A DNA stretch of 64,000 nucleotides, taken from contig NZ_KZ478003.1 of NCBI RefSeq assembly GCF_002837185.1, forward strand, positions 1 through 64,000. Direction: 5' to 3'. Shown piece after piece: positions 1 to 14,362 of the stretch (the stretch's first letter is position 1; every line of letters starts with the position of its first letter). The notes below the pieces were generated by a model that was not told the origin of the DNA, did no database searches, and saw only the letters and a program-made list of their open reading frames with translations. Made by a program: the position numbers and the translations under genes. Source of the DNA: Pseudomonas fluorescens (lineage in GTDB: Bacteria; Pseudomonadota; Gammaproteobacteria; Pseudomonadales; Pseudomonadaceae).

Positions 1-6092
<6,092 letters not shown>

Positions 6093-6110
6093 CGGGCAAG
6101 CCGACAGGCC

Positions 6111-6136
6111 TGCGGGAGAGGCGAGCCCCTCCCGCA
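6111..6136. terminator. Candidate bidirectional hairpin between convergent genes
   Basis: TGCGGGAG pairs with CTCCCGCA, and the inner GGC pairs with GCC around a 2-nt loop. It lies in the 51-bp gap between the NRPS stop and the convergent dhaL stop. No clear T-run follows on either strand, so intrinsic termination is likely but not proven. Confidence 0.5.
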
Positions 6137-6143
6137 TTGCCGG

Positions 6144-6788
6144 TCAGCTCAGTCGGGCCTGGATGGAGTCCGCCAGTCGCGTGAGTATCAGGCAGCACGA
6201 CACGGCCCCCGCATCCAGGACCCCCAGCGAACGCTCACCCAGACGGCTGGCCCGGCCGATCTTCGCTACCAGGTCCCTGGTCGAGTCGCGCCCCTGCGAA
6301 GCAGCGCTTTTCATTGCTTGCAGTGCATGGCTGAACGAAGCTCCATCAGCATGCGCCCGCGCGAAGGCCTCCACCGCCGGAATCAGCGTGTCCATCAGAC
6401 ACTTGTCACCCACTCCTGCCTCAGTGATGTCCTGCAACGAGGTCAGGCCACCGCGCAGCAGGCGGGCGAAGGTGGCGGCGTCGATGTCTTCACTGGCGCG
6501 TACCTCATCGGCCATGCCGATAAACAGGCTGCCATACAACGGCCCCATCGAACCGCCAATGCCTTCCATCAGGCTCAGGGTCAATTCATCCAGGGCTTCG
6601 GCCAGGGTCAGTTGGCGACCTTCGAGCGCCCGCCCGCAGTGGGCGAAGCCTTTGGCCATGTTGATGCCGTGATCGCCGTCGCCAATCGCGCCGTCGATTT
6701 CGCTGAGGTATTCACGGTTGGCCACGATCACGCTGACCAGGTCGGCGACGAGGGCGCCGCCGTCGTGGGTGGAAAAATGCTCGCTCAT
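6144..6788 (-). CDS. dhaL: DhaL-family kinase subunit (nucleotide-binding), tetrulose kinase candidate
   Basis: A 214-aa protein of the DhaL family, the subunit that carries ATP/ADP in dihydroxyacetone-type kinases. GDGDHG near residue 37 is the Mg-nucleotide loop, and GGSMGPLYG fits the second conserved glycine segment. It lies 3 bp downstream of the dhaK-like gene, so the two are surely co-translated. No DhaM phosphotransfer subunit is present in the window, which favours an ATP-dependent rather than a PTS-dependent kinase. The neighbours (two tetritol-type dehydrogenases, RpiB, ribose-type importer, SorC regulator) point to D-erythrulose rather than dihydroxyacetone as substrate. Family assignment is firm; substrate is inferred. 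Confidence 0.9.
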   Translation of the reverse strand: MSEHFSTHDGGALVADLVSVIVANREYLSEIDGAIGDGDHGINMAKGFAHCGRALEGRQLTLAEALDELTLSLMEGIGGSMGPLYGSLFIGMADEVRASEDIDAATFARLLRGGLTSLQDITEAGVGDKCLMDTLIPAVEAFARAHADGASFSHALQAMKSAASQGRDSTRDLVAKIGRASRLGERSLGVLDAGAVSCCLILTRLADSIQARLS

Positions 6789-6791
6789 GGT

Positions 6792-7793
6792 TCACTCCGC
6801 CTGGGTCATGCCGATGGAACGGCAGGGTTGGTCGATCAGTGTTGTCAACTCGGCATCCAGGCCGAGCAGGGTCAGGGTCACACCCATCATTTCCAGGGAG
6901 GTGAAGTAGTTGCCGACATAGCAACGGTGAATCTTCAAGCCCTTGGCTTCGAGCTGGCTTTGCACCTCGGCGTAGAACACGTACAGCTCCATCACCGGCG
7001 TGGCGCCGAGGCCTGAGACCAGCACCACCACGCTGTCATCCTGGCTGAAATCGCGATCTTCGAGGATGGGGGCGAGCATGCGTTCGGCCATGGCTTGAGC
7101 GGACTCGATGGGAATCACTTCGATGCCCGGTTCGCCATGGTGGCCGATACCCAGCTCCATCTGGCCGTCGGGGATCTGGAAGTTCGGCTTGCCCACGGCG
7201 GCGATGGTGCACGGCGTGAGGCCGATGCCAATCGAGCGGCAGTTGTCGACGGCTTTCTGCGCGACGCGAATCACCCCGTCCAGGTCGTAATGCCGGGCCG
7301 CCGCGGCGCCGCCGATCTTCCACATGAAGATTTCCCCGGCCACGCCGCGCCGCTTGGCGATGTCTGCCCGGGAGGCGGAGGCGACGTCGTCATTGGCGAC
7401 CACGGTGCGGACACGCATGTCTTTGCTGGCGGCCATTTTCATCGCCAGCTTCACATTCATGTTGTCGCCCGCATAGTTGCCGTACAGGCAGGCCACGCCC
7501 GCGCCATGGTCGGCGGCGCGCAAGGCGTCGAAAAAACTCTTGGCGGTGGGCGAGGAAAAAATCTCGCCGACCGCCACCGCATCCACCAGCCCCGGGCCGA
7601 CGTAACCGAGGAAGGCCGGTTCATGGCCTGAGCCGCCGCCGGTGACGATCCCGACCCGGCCCTGCGCCGAGGGCTTGGCCTTGACGATGACCCGTGGGTT
7701 GGTTTCGTACTGACGCAGCTCGGGGTGCGCGACCAGGATGCCGCGCAGCATGTCTTCGACCACTTGGTCCGGATCGTTGATGACTCGATTCAT
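6792..7793 (-). CDS. dhaK: DhaK-family kinase subunit (ketose-binding), D-erythrulose kinase candidate
   Basis: A 333-aa DhaK-type protein, the subunit that holds the ketose covalently before phosphorylation. The N-terminal GGGSGHEP loop and the GHHGEPG segment near residue 218 are visible; the latter carries the histidine that forms the hemiaminal with the substrate. The family acts on dihydroxyacetone, and related proteins act on erythrulose (DerK/LerK in Mycobacterium smegmatis tetritol catabolism). In that scheme it would make D-erythrulose-4-phosphate for the RpiB-like isomerase at 13838. It is separated from the upstream eltD-like gene by a REPIN but reads in the same direction. The split DhaK plus DhaL organisation differs from single-chain fused erythrulose kinases. 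Confidence 0.9.
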   Translation of the reverse strand: MNRVINDPDQVVEDMLRGILVAHPELRQYETNPRVIVKAKPSAQGRVGIVTGGGSGHEPAFLGYVGPGLVDAVAVGEIFSSPTAKSFFDALRAADHGAGVACLYGNYAGDNMNVKLAMKMAASKDMRVRTVVANDDVASASRADIAKRRGVAGEIFMWKIGGAAAARHYDLDGVIRVAQKAVDNCRSIGIGLTPCTIAAVGKPNFQIPDGQMELGIGHHGEPGIEVIPIESAQAMAERMLAPILEDRDFSQDDSVVVLVSGLGATPVMELYVFYAEVQSQLEAKGLKIHRCYVGNYFTSLEMMGVTLTLLGLDAELTTLIDQPCRSIGMTQAE

Positions 7794-7836
7794 AACGCGG
7801 GTTCCTGTTTTTTTATTGGTTCACCACACATCTAAT

Positions 7837-7860
7837 GTGGGAGGGGGCAAGCCCCAATGG
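7837..7860 (+). repeat. Degenerate single REP sequence
   Basis: A GTGGGAGGGGGC arm followed by AAGCCCC: half of the GTGGGAGG-type REP with a decayed second arm and no partner. It lies 22 bp before an intact REPIN of the other family, in the dhaK/eltD gap. Confidence 0.75.
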
Positions 7861-7881
7861 CCACTCATTCAAGGCTTTTTG

Positions 7882-7979
7882 GTAGGAGCGAGCTTGCTCG
7901 CGAAAAACGTCAACGATAACGCGTGCTTCCTGAATGAACGCGGTGCCTGTGAGTTTTTCGCGAGCAAGCTCGCTCCTAC
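7882..7979. repeat. REPIN, GTAGGAGC family
   Basis: Two inverted REP copies, GTAGGAGCGAGCTTGCTCGC at the left and its reverse complement at the right, about 98 bp overall. The interior shares TCAACGATAACGCG with the REPIN at 33901. REPINs are non-autonomous elements mobilised by a RAYT transposase encoded elsewhere. It fills the dhaK/eltD intergenic space. Confidence 0.93.
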
Positions 7980-8003
7980 AATCAGGGCAAGCCCCTCGCG
8001 AAT

Positions 8004-9119
8004 TTAAGGTTGCAGTACCACTTTGAGCGATTTATCACCGCGCTCCATCACCGCAAACGCTTCCTTGAAGTCAGCCAGGGCAAATGTATGGGTCACCACA
8101 TCGCGCATGTCGATCTTGCGGTTGCCGATAAAGTCGATGGCGCGCGGGTACATGTACGGCCCCAGGTGCGAGCCGAGAATGTCGAGTTCCTTGCGGTCGC
8201 CGATGATCGACCAGTCCACCGTGGCTTCATCATTGAACACACTGAACTCAACGAAACGCCCCAATTTGCGCAGCATCGCCAGGCCCTGGTTCACCGCCTT
8301 GTGGTGCCCGGTGGCTTCGATATAGATGTCGCAGCCGTAGCCATCGGTGATCTCGCGGATGTTCGCCAGCACGTCGACCTCGCCCGGGTTCCACACTTCG
8401 TCGGCGCCCATGCGCAAGGCCAGGGCGGCGCGCTCGGGCTTCATGTCCAGCACGATGAGCTTTTTCGGGTTGCGCAACCGCACCGCGCCGATGATGCCCA
8501 GGCCCAGGGTGCCGGCGCCGGCGACTACCACAATGTCGTCGTGGTCGACATCGGCGCGTTCTGCCGCGTGCAGCGAGCACGCCAGGGGTTCGATTAGGAT
8601 CGCTTCATCCGGTGCGATGGATTCCGGCACTTTATGGATGATGCCTTCCTTGGTGAAGATCATGTACTGGGCCATGGCACCCTGCACATTGTTCTGGAAA
8701 CCATAGAGGTCGTGCTTCTGGCACATCCAGTATTGTCCGTGGTTACAGAACCGGCAGCCCCAGCACGGCACGATCTGCTCGGAAATCACCCGGTCACCGA
8801 CCGCCACGCCGCGTTTTTCCGCGCCGGGGCCCAGGGCAACTACGCGGCACACGAACTCATGCCCGGGAATCATCGGCGGTTTCACGTAGCGCGGTTGCTC
8901 GGCATCGCCCCAGAACGACGGCGCGCCGCGATAGGTCTTGATGTCGCCCATGCAGATGCCGCACAGCTCGACCTTGGTGAGAATTTCATCCGGCCCCGGT
9001 GTGGGAACGTCGACGGTTTCCAGGCGATAGTCTTCCGGGCCATGGCACACCACGGCCTGCATGGTTTTCGGAATGACCGGGGCATGGTGTTCGGGGCTGC
9101 GTTCGGTAACGGTGGACAT
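8004..9119 (-). CDS. eltD: Zinc-dependent medium-chain alcohol dehydrogenase, erythritol/L-threitol dehydrogenase-like
   Basis: A 371-aa medium-chain dehydrogenase. Visible features are the catalytic zinc ligands (CGICMGD and GHEF), a four-cysteine structural zinc lobe around residues 115-129 (PCWGCRFCNHGQYWMC), and a Rossmann segment GAGTLGLG followed by an acidic residue (VLDMKPE) that favours NAD. Overall it resembles EltD of M. smegmatis, which oxidises erythritol to D-erythrulose and L-threitol to L-erythrulose. It lies 27 bp after the short-chain dehydrogenase in the same leftward operon. Sorbitol or galactitol dehydrogenase would be the alternative, but the DhaK/DhaL and RpiB partners argue for C4 substrates. 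Confidence 0.82.
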   Translation of the reverse strand: MSTVTERSPEHHAPVIPKTMQAVVCHGPEDYRLETVDVPTPGPDEILTKVELCGICMGDIKTYRGAPSFWGDAEQPRYVKPPMIPGHEFVCRVVALGPGAEKRGVAVGDRVISEQIVPCWGCRFCNHGQYWMCQKHDLYGFQNNVQGAMAQYMIFTKEGIIHKVPESIAPDEAILIEPLACSLHAAERADVDHDDIVVVAGAGTLGLGIIGAVRLRNPKKLIVLDMKPERAALALRMGADEVWNPGEVDVLANIREITDGYGCDIYIEATGHHKAVNQGLAMLRKLGRFVEFSVFNDEATVDWSIIGDRKELDILGSHLGPYMYPRAIDFIGNRKIDMRDVVTHTFALADFKEAFAVMERGDKSLKVVLQP

Positions 9120-9146
9120 GACATAACCTCACGACATCAAGATGAA

Positions 9147-9902
9147 TTATTGAATGCTGTAGCCGCCGTCGATCACCATGTTCGCGCCGGTGATCATCTG
9201 TGCGGCATCGCTGAGCAGGTACAGCGCCAGTCCGGCGATTTCCTCGGGCTGGGCAAAGCGGCCTGCCGGGATTTGCCGTTTGGCCCGCTCACCGACCTCG
9301 CCGGCCCAGGCTTTCTTGCCCAGCGCGGTTTCGACGATGGTGGGGGAGATGGCATTGACGTTGATCTGCGGTGCCCACTCCATGGCGAGCACCTTGGTCA
9401 TGCCGACAATGGCCGCCTTGCTCGCGCAGTACGCAACGTGGCGGTCCAGGCCGATGACGGCGGCCTGGGAGGCGAGGTTGACGATACGCCCGCTGCTCTG
9501 GGCCAGCATGTGACGGGCGCAGGCCTGGGCGACGAAGAAGCTGGCCTTGAGGTTGATATCCAGGGTGGTGTCCCAGGCGCTTTCGCTGACCTCGATGGCC
9601 TTGTCCAGCAACACCACGCCGGCACTGTTGACCAGGTAATCCAGACGTTGAAAGTGTTCGAATACGTGGTCGATGGTAGGTTGTATGCGGTCGACCCGAC
9701 CGAGGTCGACGGCAATGCCCAGGTGCCCGTCGCCGAGACGGGCGGCAACGTCAACCACTGCCGGATCGCGGTCGAGCAAGGCCACCCGGGCGCCGCGCTC
9801 CGCCAGCAGGGTGGCGCAGGCCAGGCCGATACCGGCGGCGCCACCAGTGATCACGGCGCAACGGCCGCTGAGGTCGAAGGCTTGGTTCCAGAAACCAGAC
9901 AT
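9147..9902 (-). CDS. dthD: Short-chain dehydrogenase, D-threitol dehydrogenase-like
   Basis: A 251-aa SDR. The N-terminal TGGAAGIG nucleotide-binding motif, NSAG in place of the usual NNAG, the S...YxxxK catalytic set (LASQ ... YCASK near residue 155) and the C-terminal GANMVIDGGYS are visible. The acidic residue after beta-2 (LLDRD) favours NAD. Its position between the importer genes and eltD suggests a polyol dehydrogenase that feeds the same ketose pool. DthD-type enzymes convert D-threitol to D-erythrulose. Substrate is inferred from context; another sugar alcohol is possible. Confidence 0.78.
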   Translation of the reverse strand: MSGFWNQAFDLSGRCAVITGGAAGIGLACATLLAERGARVALLDRDPAVVDVAARLGDGHLGIAVDLGRVDRIQPTIDHVFEHFQRLDYLVNSAGVVLLDKAIEVSESAWDTTLDINLKASFFVAQACARHMLAQSSGRIVNLASQAAVIGLDRHVAYCASKAAIVGMTKVLAMEWAPQINVNAISPTIVETALGKKAWAGEVGERAKRQIPAGRFAQPEEIAGLALYLLSDAAQMITGANMVIDGGYSIQ

Positions 9903-9938
9903 GAGTGACTCCTCTTTTCAAAGCGATGCAGATCCAGT

Positions 9939-10025
9939 GTGGGAGGGGGCTTGCCCCCGATGGCAGTGTGTCAGTCACCTGATCTATCACTGTTACACCG
10001 CTTTCGGGAGCAAGCCCCCTCCCAC
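9939..10025. repeat. REPIN, GTGGGAGG family
   Basis: Left arm GTGGGAGGGGGCTTGCCCCC is intact; the right arm is degenerate (CGGGAGCAAGCCCCC). It separates the importer genes from the dehydrogenase genes inside the leftward operon. Confidence 0.92.
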
Positions 10026-10050
10026 CGTTGACCCTATTTCAAGTCAGTGA

Positions 10051-11058
10051 CTACTTGGCGCCGCTGACCTGCTTGTACAGCGCATCGGCATTCGCATGGG
10101 TCACCGGCACCCACGGCAGGATGTAGTTCTTGTCACTGCCATCCCCCCATTTCACGTCCTTGGCATAGCGCTCCCAGATCACCGACTGCGGCGTGTAGTC
10201 CTTGCCGGCCAATGCGCGCAACGCCACGTCCAACGCGCCCTGAGACTGGGCCTGGGCGTCCTGGAGGAAGGTGGTGACTTCATCTTTTTTCGCCGCCTGG
10301 ATCGCATCCGGCATGCCGTCGATGGAGGTCACGGGCACGTCCTTGGACGTGAGGCCATGGGACTTCAGAGCCTGCACCGCGCCGAGGGCCATGTCGTCGT
10401 TCTGTGCGATCACGCCATTGATGCCCTTGGGATGAGCGTTCAGCCAATCCTCAGTCAGGGCCAGTGCCTGGGCGCGGTCCCAGTTGGCGGTTTTCTTCTC
10501 GATGATCTTGATGTCCGGGTGTTTGCCCAGCACTTCCAGTTCGCCTTTTTCACGGTCGATCTGTGCCGATTGGCCGATGGGCCCCTGGATGATCACCACA
10601 TTGCCCTTGCCGTTGAGCTTGTCGACCATGGCCTGGGCCTGCAGGCGGCCACCCTCCACATCGTCGTTACCCACATACGGCACGTTGGCGTCGGCAACTT
10701 TCGTGTTGGAGGCGATGACCACCACGTCGTTGCTCATGGCCGCCTTGACCGTGCCGACGCCGGCCTTGGTATCGATGGGCACGAACAGGATGGCGTCGTA
10801 GCGCTGGGTCACCATGTTTTCAATCTGGTTGTTCTGGGTCAGTGCGTCGTAGTTGCCGTCGAACACGGTCAATTGCACGGTGCCGTCCTTGACCGCAGGA
10901 TGCTCCTTGAGCTCGCGGACCCAGTTCTGCATGAACTGGCCCTTGAGGCCGTAGACGGCGGCGCCGATCTTGTAGGTCTTGCCATCGGCGGCCAGGGCGA
11001 TACTGCTGGCCAGCAGGGTGAGGGTCGCCGCAGCGGCCAAAGTGATACCCAGTTTCAT
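10051..11058 (-). CDS. Sugar/polyol ABC transporter periplasmic binding protein (RbsB-like)
   Basis: A 335-aa precursor of the ribose-binding-protein family (Peripla_BP_4 type). I chose the ATG at 11058 because it starts a clean signal peptide (MKLGITLAAAATLTLLASSIALA) and has a GGAG box 8-9 bases upstream; the longer frame to 11121 would run back over the permease stop. The family captures pentoses, tetritols and related small polyols in the periplasm and docks on the permease. It is the third gene of the importer (ATPase, permease, binding protein), as in rbs/ery-type loci. The ligand is predicted to be a tetritol from the catabolic genes downstream. Confidence 0.9.
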   Translation of the reverse strand: MKLGITLAAAATLTLLASSIALAADGKTYKIGAAVYGLKGQFMQNWVRELKEHPAVKDGTVQLTVFDGNYDALTQNNQIENMVTQRYDAILFVPIDTKAGVGTVKAAMSNDVVVIASNTKVADANVPYVGNDDVEGGRLQAQAMVDKLNGKGNVVIIQGPIGQSAQIDREKGELEVLGKHPDIKIIEKKTANWDRAQALALTEDWLNAHPKGINGVIAQNDDMALGAVQALKSHGLTSKDVPVTSIDGMPDAIQAAKKDEVTTFLQDAQAQSQGALDVALRALAGKDYTPQSVIWERYAKDVKWGDGSDKNYILPWVPVTHANADALYKQVSGAK

Positions 11059-11092
11059 AAGTCGAACTCCAGTTATTGTTATTGGTCGTTCT

Positions 11093-12070
11093 TCAGCGTT
11101 TTTTCTTGCGCCACACGTCAATCAGCACTGCGAACACGATGATCAGGCCCTTGGCGACCTGCTGGTAATAGGAGGACACGCCGAGCAGGTTCAGGCCGTT
11201 GTTGATCACGCCGATCAACAGCGCGCCAAACAGCGTGCCGACGATGCTGCCGGTGCCGCCCGACAAACTGGTGCCGCCGATCACCACGGCGGCAATCGCG
11301 TCCAGCTCATAGGAAACCCCGGCCTGGGGCAGGGCGGAGGTGGTACGCGCCGACAGCACCACGCCGGCCAATCCCGCGAGCAGGCCGGAGACCACGTACA
11401 CCGAGAACATCACCTTGCGCACGCCGATACCGGAGGTGCGTGCGCTCTTTTCATTGCCACCCACCGCGTACACATAGCGGCCGTAGGTGGTGTAGCGCAG
11501 CACCATCCAGAAGATCAGCGCGACCACCGCGAAGATGATGATCGGCACGCCTATCGGGCCGATCTTGCCGATGCCCAGCGCCAGGTAGGCGTCGGGCAGG
11601 TCGGTGATGGGGCTGCCGTCATTGAGAATGAAGGTCATGCCGCGCGCGATGCTGAGCATGCCCAGGGTGGCCACGAACGGCGGGATCGACAGGTTGGCGA
11701 CCATGAAGCCGTTGACCACGCCGAGCATCGCGCCGGCGAACATTCCCGCGCTGACCGCCGCCAGCAGGCCATAGCCCTGGGTCGCGACCATCGCGCTGCA
11801 CAACCCGGCAAACGCGAGGATCGAGCCCACCGAGAGGTCGATACCCTTGGTCAGGATCACATAGGTCATGCCCACGGCCAGGATGCCATTGATGGAGGTC
11901 TGGCGCAGGATGTCCATCCAGTTGCGCCAGGTCATGAAGTATTCACTGGAAAACGCCATCGCCACGCACAGCAGGATAAACACCAGCGGCAGGCCGAAGC
12001 GGTCGAGGGACAGGCGCAGTCGGCTGCGCGGCGCGGCGGTAACGGGCGCAACGATCGTTTTGGCATTCAT
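11093..12070 (-). CDS. Sugar/polyol ABC transporter permease (RbsC/EryF-like)
   Basis: A 325-aa inner-membrane permease of the branched BPD_transp_2 family with many hydrophobic segments. Typical family blocks are visible: the Asn/Gly-rich region GILAVGMTYVILTKGIDLSVGS near residues 61-82 and a GGTSLSGGTGS loop near residue 265. It forms the membrane dimer of the importer. The start overlaps the ATPase stop by 4 bp (ATGA), so translation is coupled. The C-terminus is basic (DVWRKKKR), facing the cytoplasm. Confidence 0.93.
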   Translation of the reverse strand: MNAKTIVAPVTAAPRSRLRLSLDRFGLPLVFILLCVAMAFSSEYFMTWRNWMDILRQTSINGILAVGMTYVILTKGIDLSVGSILAFAGLCSAMVATQGYGLLAAVSAGMFAGAMLGVVNGFMVANLSIPPFVATLGMLSIARGMTFILNDGSPITDLPDAYLALGIGKIGPIGVPIIIFAVVALIFWMVLRYTTYGRYVYAVGGNEKSARTSGIGVRKVMFSVYVVSGLLAGLAGVVLSARTTSALPQAGVSYELDAIAAVVIGGTSLSGGTGSIVGTLFGALLIGVINNGLNLLGVSSYYQQVAKGLIIVFAVLIDVWRKKKR

Positions 12071-13554
12071 GAGGCAAGACTCAACAAGGCTTCCTGGGAA
12101 AGGGCGGTGTCGCTGCTGACAGTGACCAGGCGGCCGCCCTTGAAGACGGCGATGCGATCGCTCAGGTGCAGCAGTTCCGGGGCTTCCGATGACACCACAA
12201 TGGCAGCGCCCCCGGCGCGCACGAACTGATCGAGCAGGTGGTAGATCTCTTGCTTGGCGCCTTCGTCGATGCCCCGCGTGGGTTCATCGCAGAGCAGGCA
12301 CACCGGTTGCGTGGACATGCATTTGGCGAGCACGACTTTCTGCTGGTTGCCGCCGCTCATGGACGCCACCGGCAGGTCCAGGGAAGTGGTCTTGATCTGC
12401 AGGCGCTTGACCATGTCCTCAGCCAATTGGGTTTCCTTGCGCGCGTTGATCAGTGACCAGTTCGACAAGCGCTTGTAGGCCGCCAGCGCAATGTTGGAAA
12501 CAATGCTGCCAGTGAGTACCAGGCCACTGTCCTTGCGGTCTTCGGTGACCAACGACATGCCGGCGTTGATGGTCGCTTTGGGCAGCCCGATGGGCAGGGG
12601 CTTGCCGTGCAGGGTGACGCTGCCCGAGTGCGGCGTGGTCAGCCCATAGATGCAGTTGAGGAACTCACTGCGCCCCGACCCCATCAGGCCGTAGATGCCG
12701 AGGATTTCGCCCTGGCGCAGTTGCAGGCTGATGTCGTGGAACTCGCCGCTGCGGCTCAGGTTGTCGACTTGCAGGCAGGTGGTGGCGGTGCATTCACGGC
12801 CGACCTTGTGGTCGATGCGCGTCAGCTCCTGGCCGACGATGCCGCGCACCAGGTGGTTGCGGTCGATATCGGCCATGCGCCCGCTTTCCACAAAGGCGCC
12901 ATCGCGAAAGATGCTGTAGTCATCGGCGATCTGCGCCAGTTCACTCAGGCGGTGCGACACGTACACGATGCCCGCGCCACGCGCGGTGAGGCGGCGAATG
13001 GCCTTGAACAGGGTGTCTGCCTCACGCTCGCCGATGGCCGAGGTGGGTTCGTCCATGATCATCACCTGGCAGTCATGGCTGAACGCCTTGGCGATCTCCA
13101 CCAGTTGGATCTGCGCCACGCTCAAGCGGTGCATGGGGCTGGTGGGGTCGACGTCGAATTCCAGGCCTTCGAGCAGCTCGCGGGTACGCCGGTTGAGGGT
13201 TTTGCTATCGACGATGCATCCAGCGCGGCGCGGTTCGCGGCCCAGCCAGATATTTTCGGCGACGGTCATGTAGGGAATGGGTTCCAGCTCCTGGGTGATC
13301 ATCGCGATCCCCGCCGCCAGGGCCTCGCTCGGGCGGTTGAACTGCACCGCTGCGCCGTTGAGCAGAATGCTGCCGGCATCGCGCGGGGTGATGCCCATCA
13401 GGATGCTCAGAAATGTCGATTTGCCTGCGCCATTGCCGCCACACAGGGCGTGTACGCTGCCGGCCCGCAAGGAGAGGCGCCCGTCACGCAGGGCAGGTAC
13501 CCCGGCGTAAGCCTTGGCGACGTGTTCAGCCTGGAGCAGTAATGGCGTGGCCAT
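12067..13554 (-). CDS. Sugar/polyol ABC transporter ATPase with two nucleotide-binding domains (RbsA/EryE-like)
   Basis: A 495-aa tandem ATPase. The first domain has Walker A GGNGAGKST and a Walker B ending in MDEPTSAIG; the second has the divergent Walker A GLMGSGRSE that is characteristic of RbsA/MglA-type proteins, and SGGNQQKVVLAKC as signature motif. I chose the ATG at 13554 (MATPLLLQ) because GAGGA lies 7 bases upstream; the frame also extends to 13599 without support. It is the first gene of the leftward tetritol operon and faces the regulatory region shared with rpiB. Confidence 0.92.
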   Translation of the reverse strand: MATPLLLQAEHVAKAYAGVPALRDGRLSLRAGSVHALCGGNGAGKSTFLSILMGITPRDAGSILLNGAAVQFNRPSEALAAGIAMITQELEPIPYMTVAENIWLGREPRRAGCIVDSKTLNRRTRELLEGLEFDVDPTSPMHRLSVAQIQLVEIAKAFSHDCQVMIMDEPTSAIGEREADTLFKAIRRLTARGAGIVYVSHRLSELAQIADDYSIFRDGAFVESGRMADIDRNHLVRGIVGQELTRIDHKVGRECTATTCLQVDNLSRSGEFHDISLQLRQGEILGIYGLMGSGRSEFLNCIYGLTTPHSGSVTLHGKPLPIGLPKATINAGMSLVTEDRKDSGLVLTGSIVSNIALAAYKRLSNWSLINARKETQLAEDMVKRLQIKTTSLDLPVASMSGGNQQKVVLAKCMSTQPVCLLCDEPTRGIDEGAKQEIYHLLDQFVRAGGAAIVVSSEAPELLHLSDRIAVFKGGRLVTVSSDTALSQEALLSLAS

Positions 13555-13608
13555 CGGCGTGTCCTCGTGCTGTGAATTCTTATTAGGTCGCACAGTCATG
13601 TTTCGCTG

Positions 13609-13801
13609 TGATCATATGTGTATCAAATGAAATTCTGATCAGTCAATCCCTTTCACTTAAAAGTGATGATTCTCATCTCGAGTGCTTTTATTCGCGCTTT
13701 ATGGGGCTTTGACTGGGAGGCCAGTAAAAACTCGCTTGACAGAATCAGGCTTATGCACGAGAAATGTCTGAATAAAATTTCACTGAATGATCAAATGATC
13801 A
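13609..13801. promoter_or_regulatory. Divergent control region with repeated TGATCA motifs
   Basis: Between the leftward importer operon and rightward rpiB there are four TGATCA hexamers: 13609-13614, 13636-13641, and a tight pair at 13788-13801 (TGATCA-AA-TGATCA). A TATCAAATGA variant at 13621-13630 resembles the inner part of that pair. The region is AT-rich compared with its surroundings. The sites lie next to the two divergent start regions, where a SorC/EryD-type repressor-activator would bind. Binding is inferred, not shown. Confidence 0.5.
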
Positions 13802-13837
13802 GTCGTAACAGCAGTAACGGCAGCGGAGCCAGACGCC

Positions 13838-14299
13838 ATGAACACACCTTTCCCGGTGGCTATCGGATGCGATGAAGCGGGTTTTGAGCTCAAGGAGCTG
13901 TTGAAGCGCCATATCGAGGCGCTGGGATACCCGCTGACCGATTTCGGCACGCATTCCACTGCGCCCGTGCTTTACCCGGACATCGCCCTGGCCGTGGCCA
14001 GCGCCATCACCGCCGGGCAGCAGCGCCTCGGCGTGCTGGTCTGCGGCACCGGGATCGGCATGGCGATTTCGGCCAACAAAGTGCTCGGGATCCGGGCGGC
14101 CCAGGCTCACGACACTTACTCGGCGGAGCGCGCACGCAAGAGCAACGATGCGCAGATCCTGTCCATCGGTGCGCGGGTAATCGGCGCGGAACTGGCCAAA
14201 AGCATCGTCACCGCGTTCCTGGCGTCGGAGTTCGAGGCCGCGCGTTCGGGGGCCAAGGTCGAGCGCATCAATGCGATCGAGCGCGATGGGCATCAATAG
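13838..14299 (+). CDS. rpiB: RpiB-family sugar-phosphate isomerase (D-erythrulose-4-phosphate isomerase candidate)
   Basis: A 153-aa RpiB/LacAB-type isomerase. The N-terminal GCDEAGFELK loop, the catalytic-cysteine segment VCGTGIGM near residue 68 and the NDAQILSIGARV stretch are intact. The family interconverts ribulose-5-P and ribose-5-P; paralogues in tetritol pathways (DerI, EryI/RpiB) convert erythrulose-4-P to erythrose-4-P. Being divergent from the importer and directly upstream of the regulator, it is more likely the pathway isomerase than the housekeeping enzyme. It would connect the DhaK/DhaL product to the pentose phosphate pathway. Confidence 0.88.
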   Translation: MNTPFPVAIGCDEAGFELKELLKRHIEALGYPLTDFGTHSTAPVLYPDIALAVASAITAGQQRLGVLVCGTGIGMAISANKVLGIRAAQAHDTYSAERARKSNDAQILSIGARVIGAELAKSIVTAFLASEFEAARSGAKVERINAIERDGHQ

Positions 14300-14362
14300 T
14301 GGACGGCGCGGGGCAAGAGCCGGGAGAATGCGCCTTTGACGCCGAAACGGAAGCCCGTCCCC

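Noticed and set aside
13838-14299. Housekeeping ribose-5-phosphate isomerase B
   Set aside because: Family is right, but location between a tetritol importer and a SorC regulator makes a pathway-specific isomerase more likely; kept as RpiB-family.
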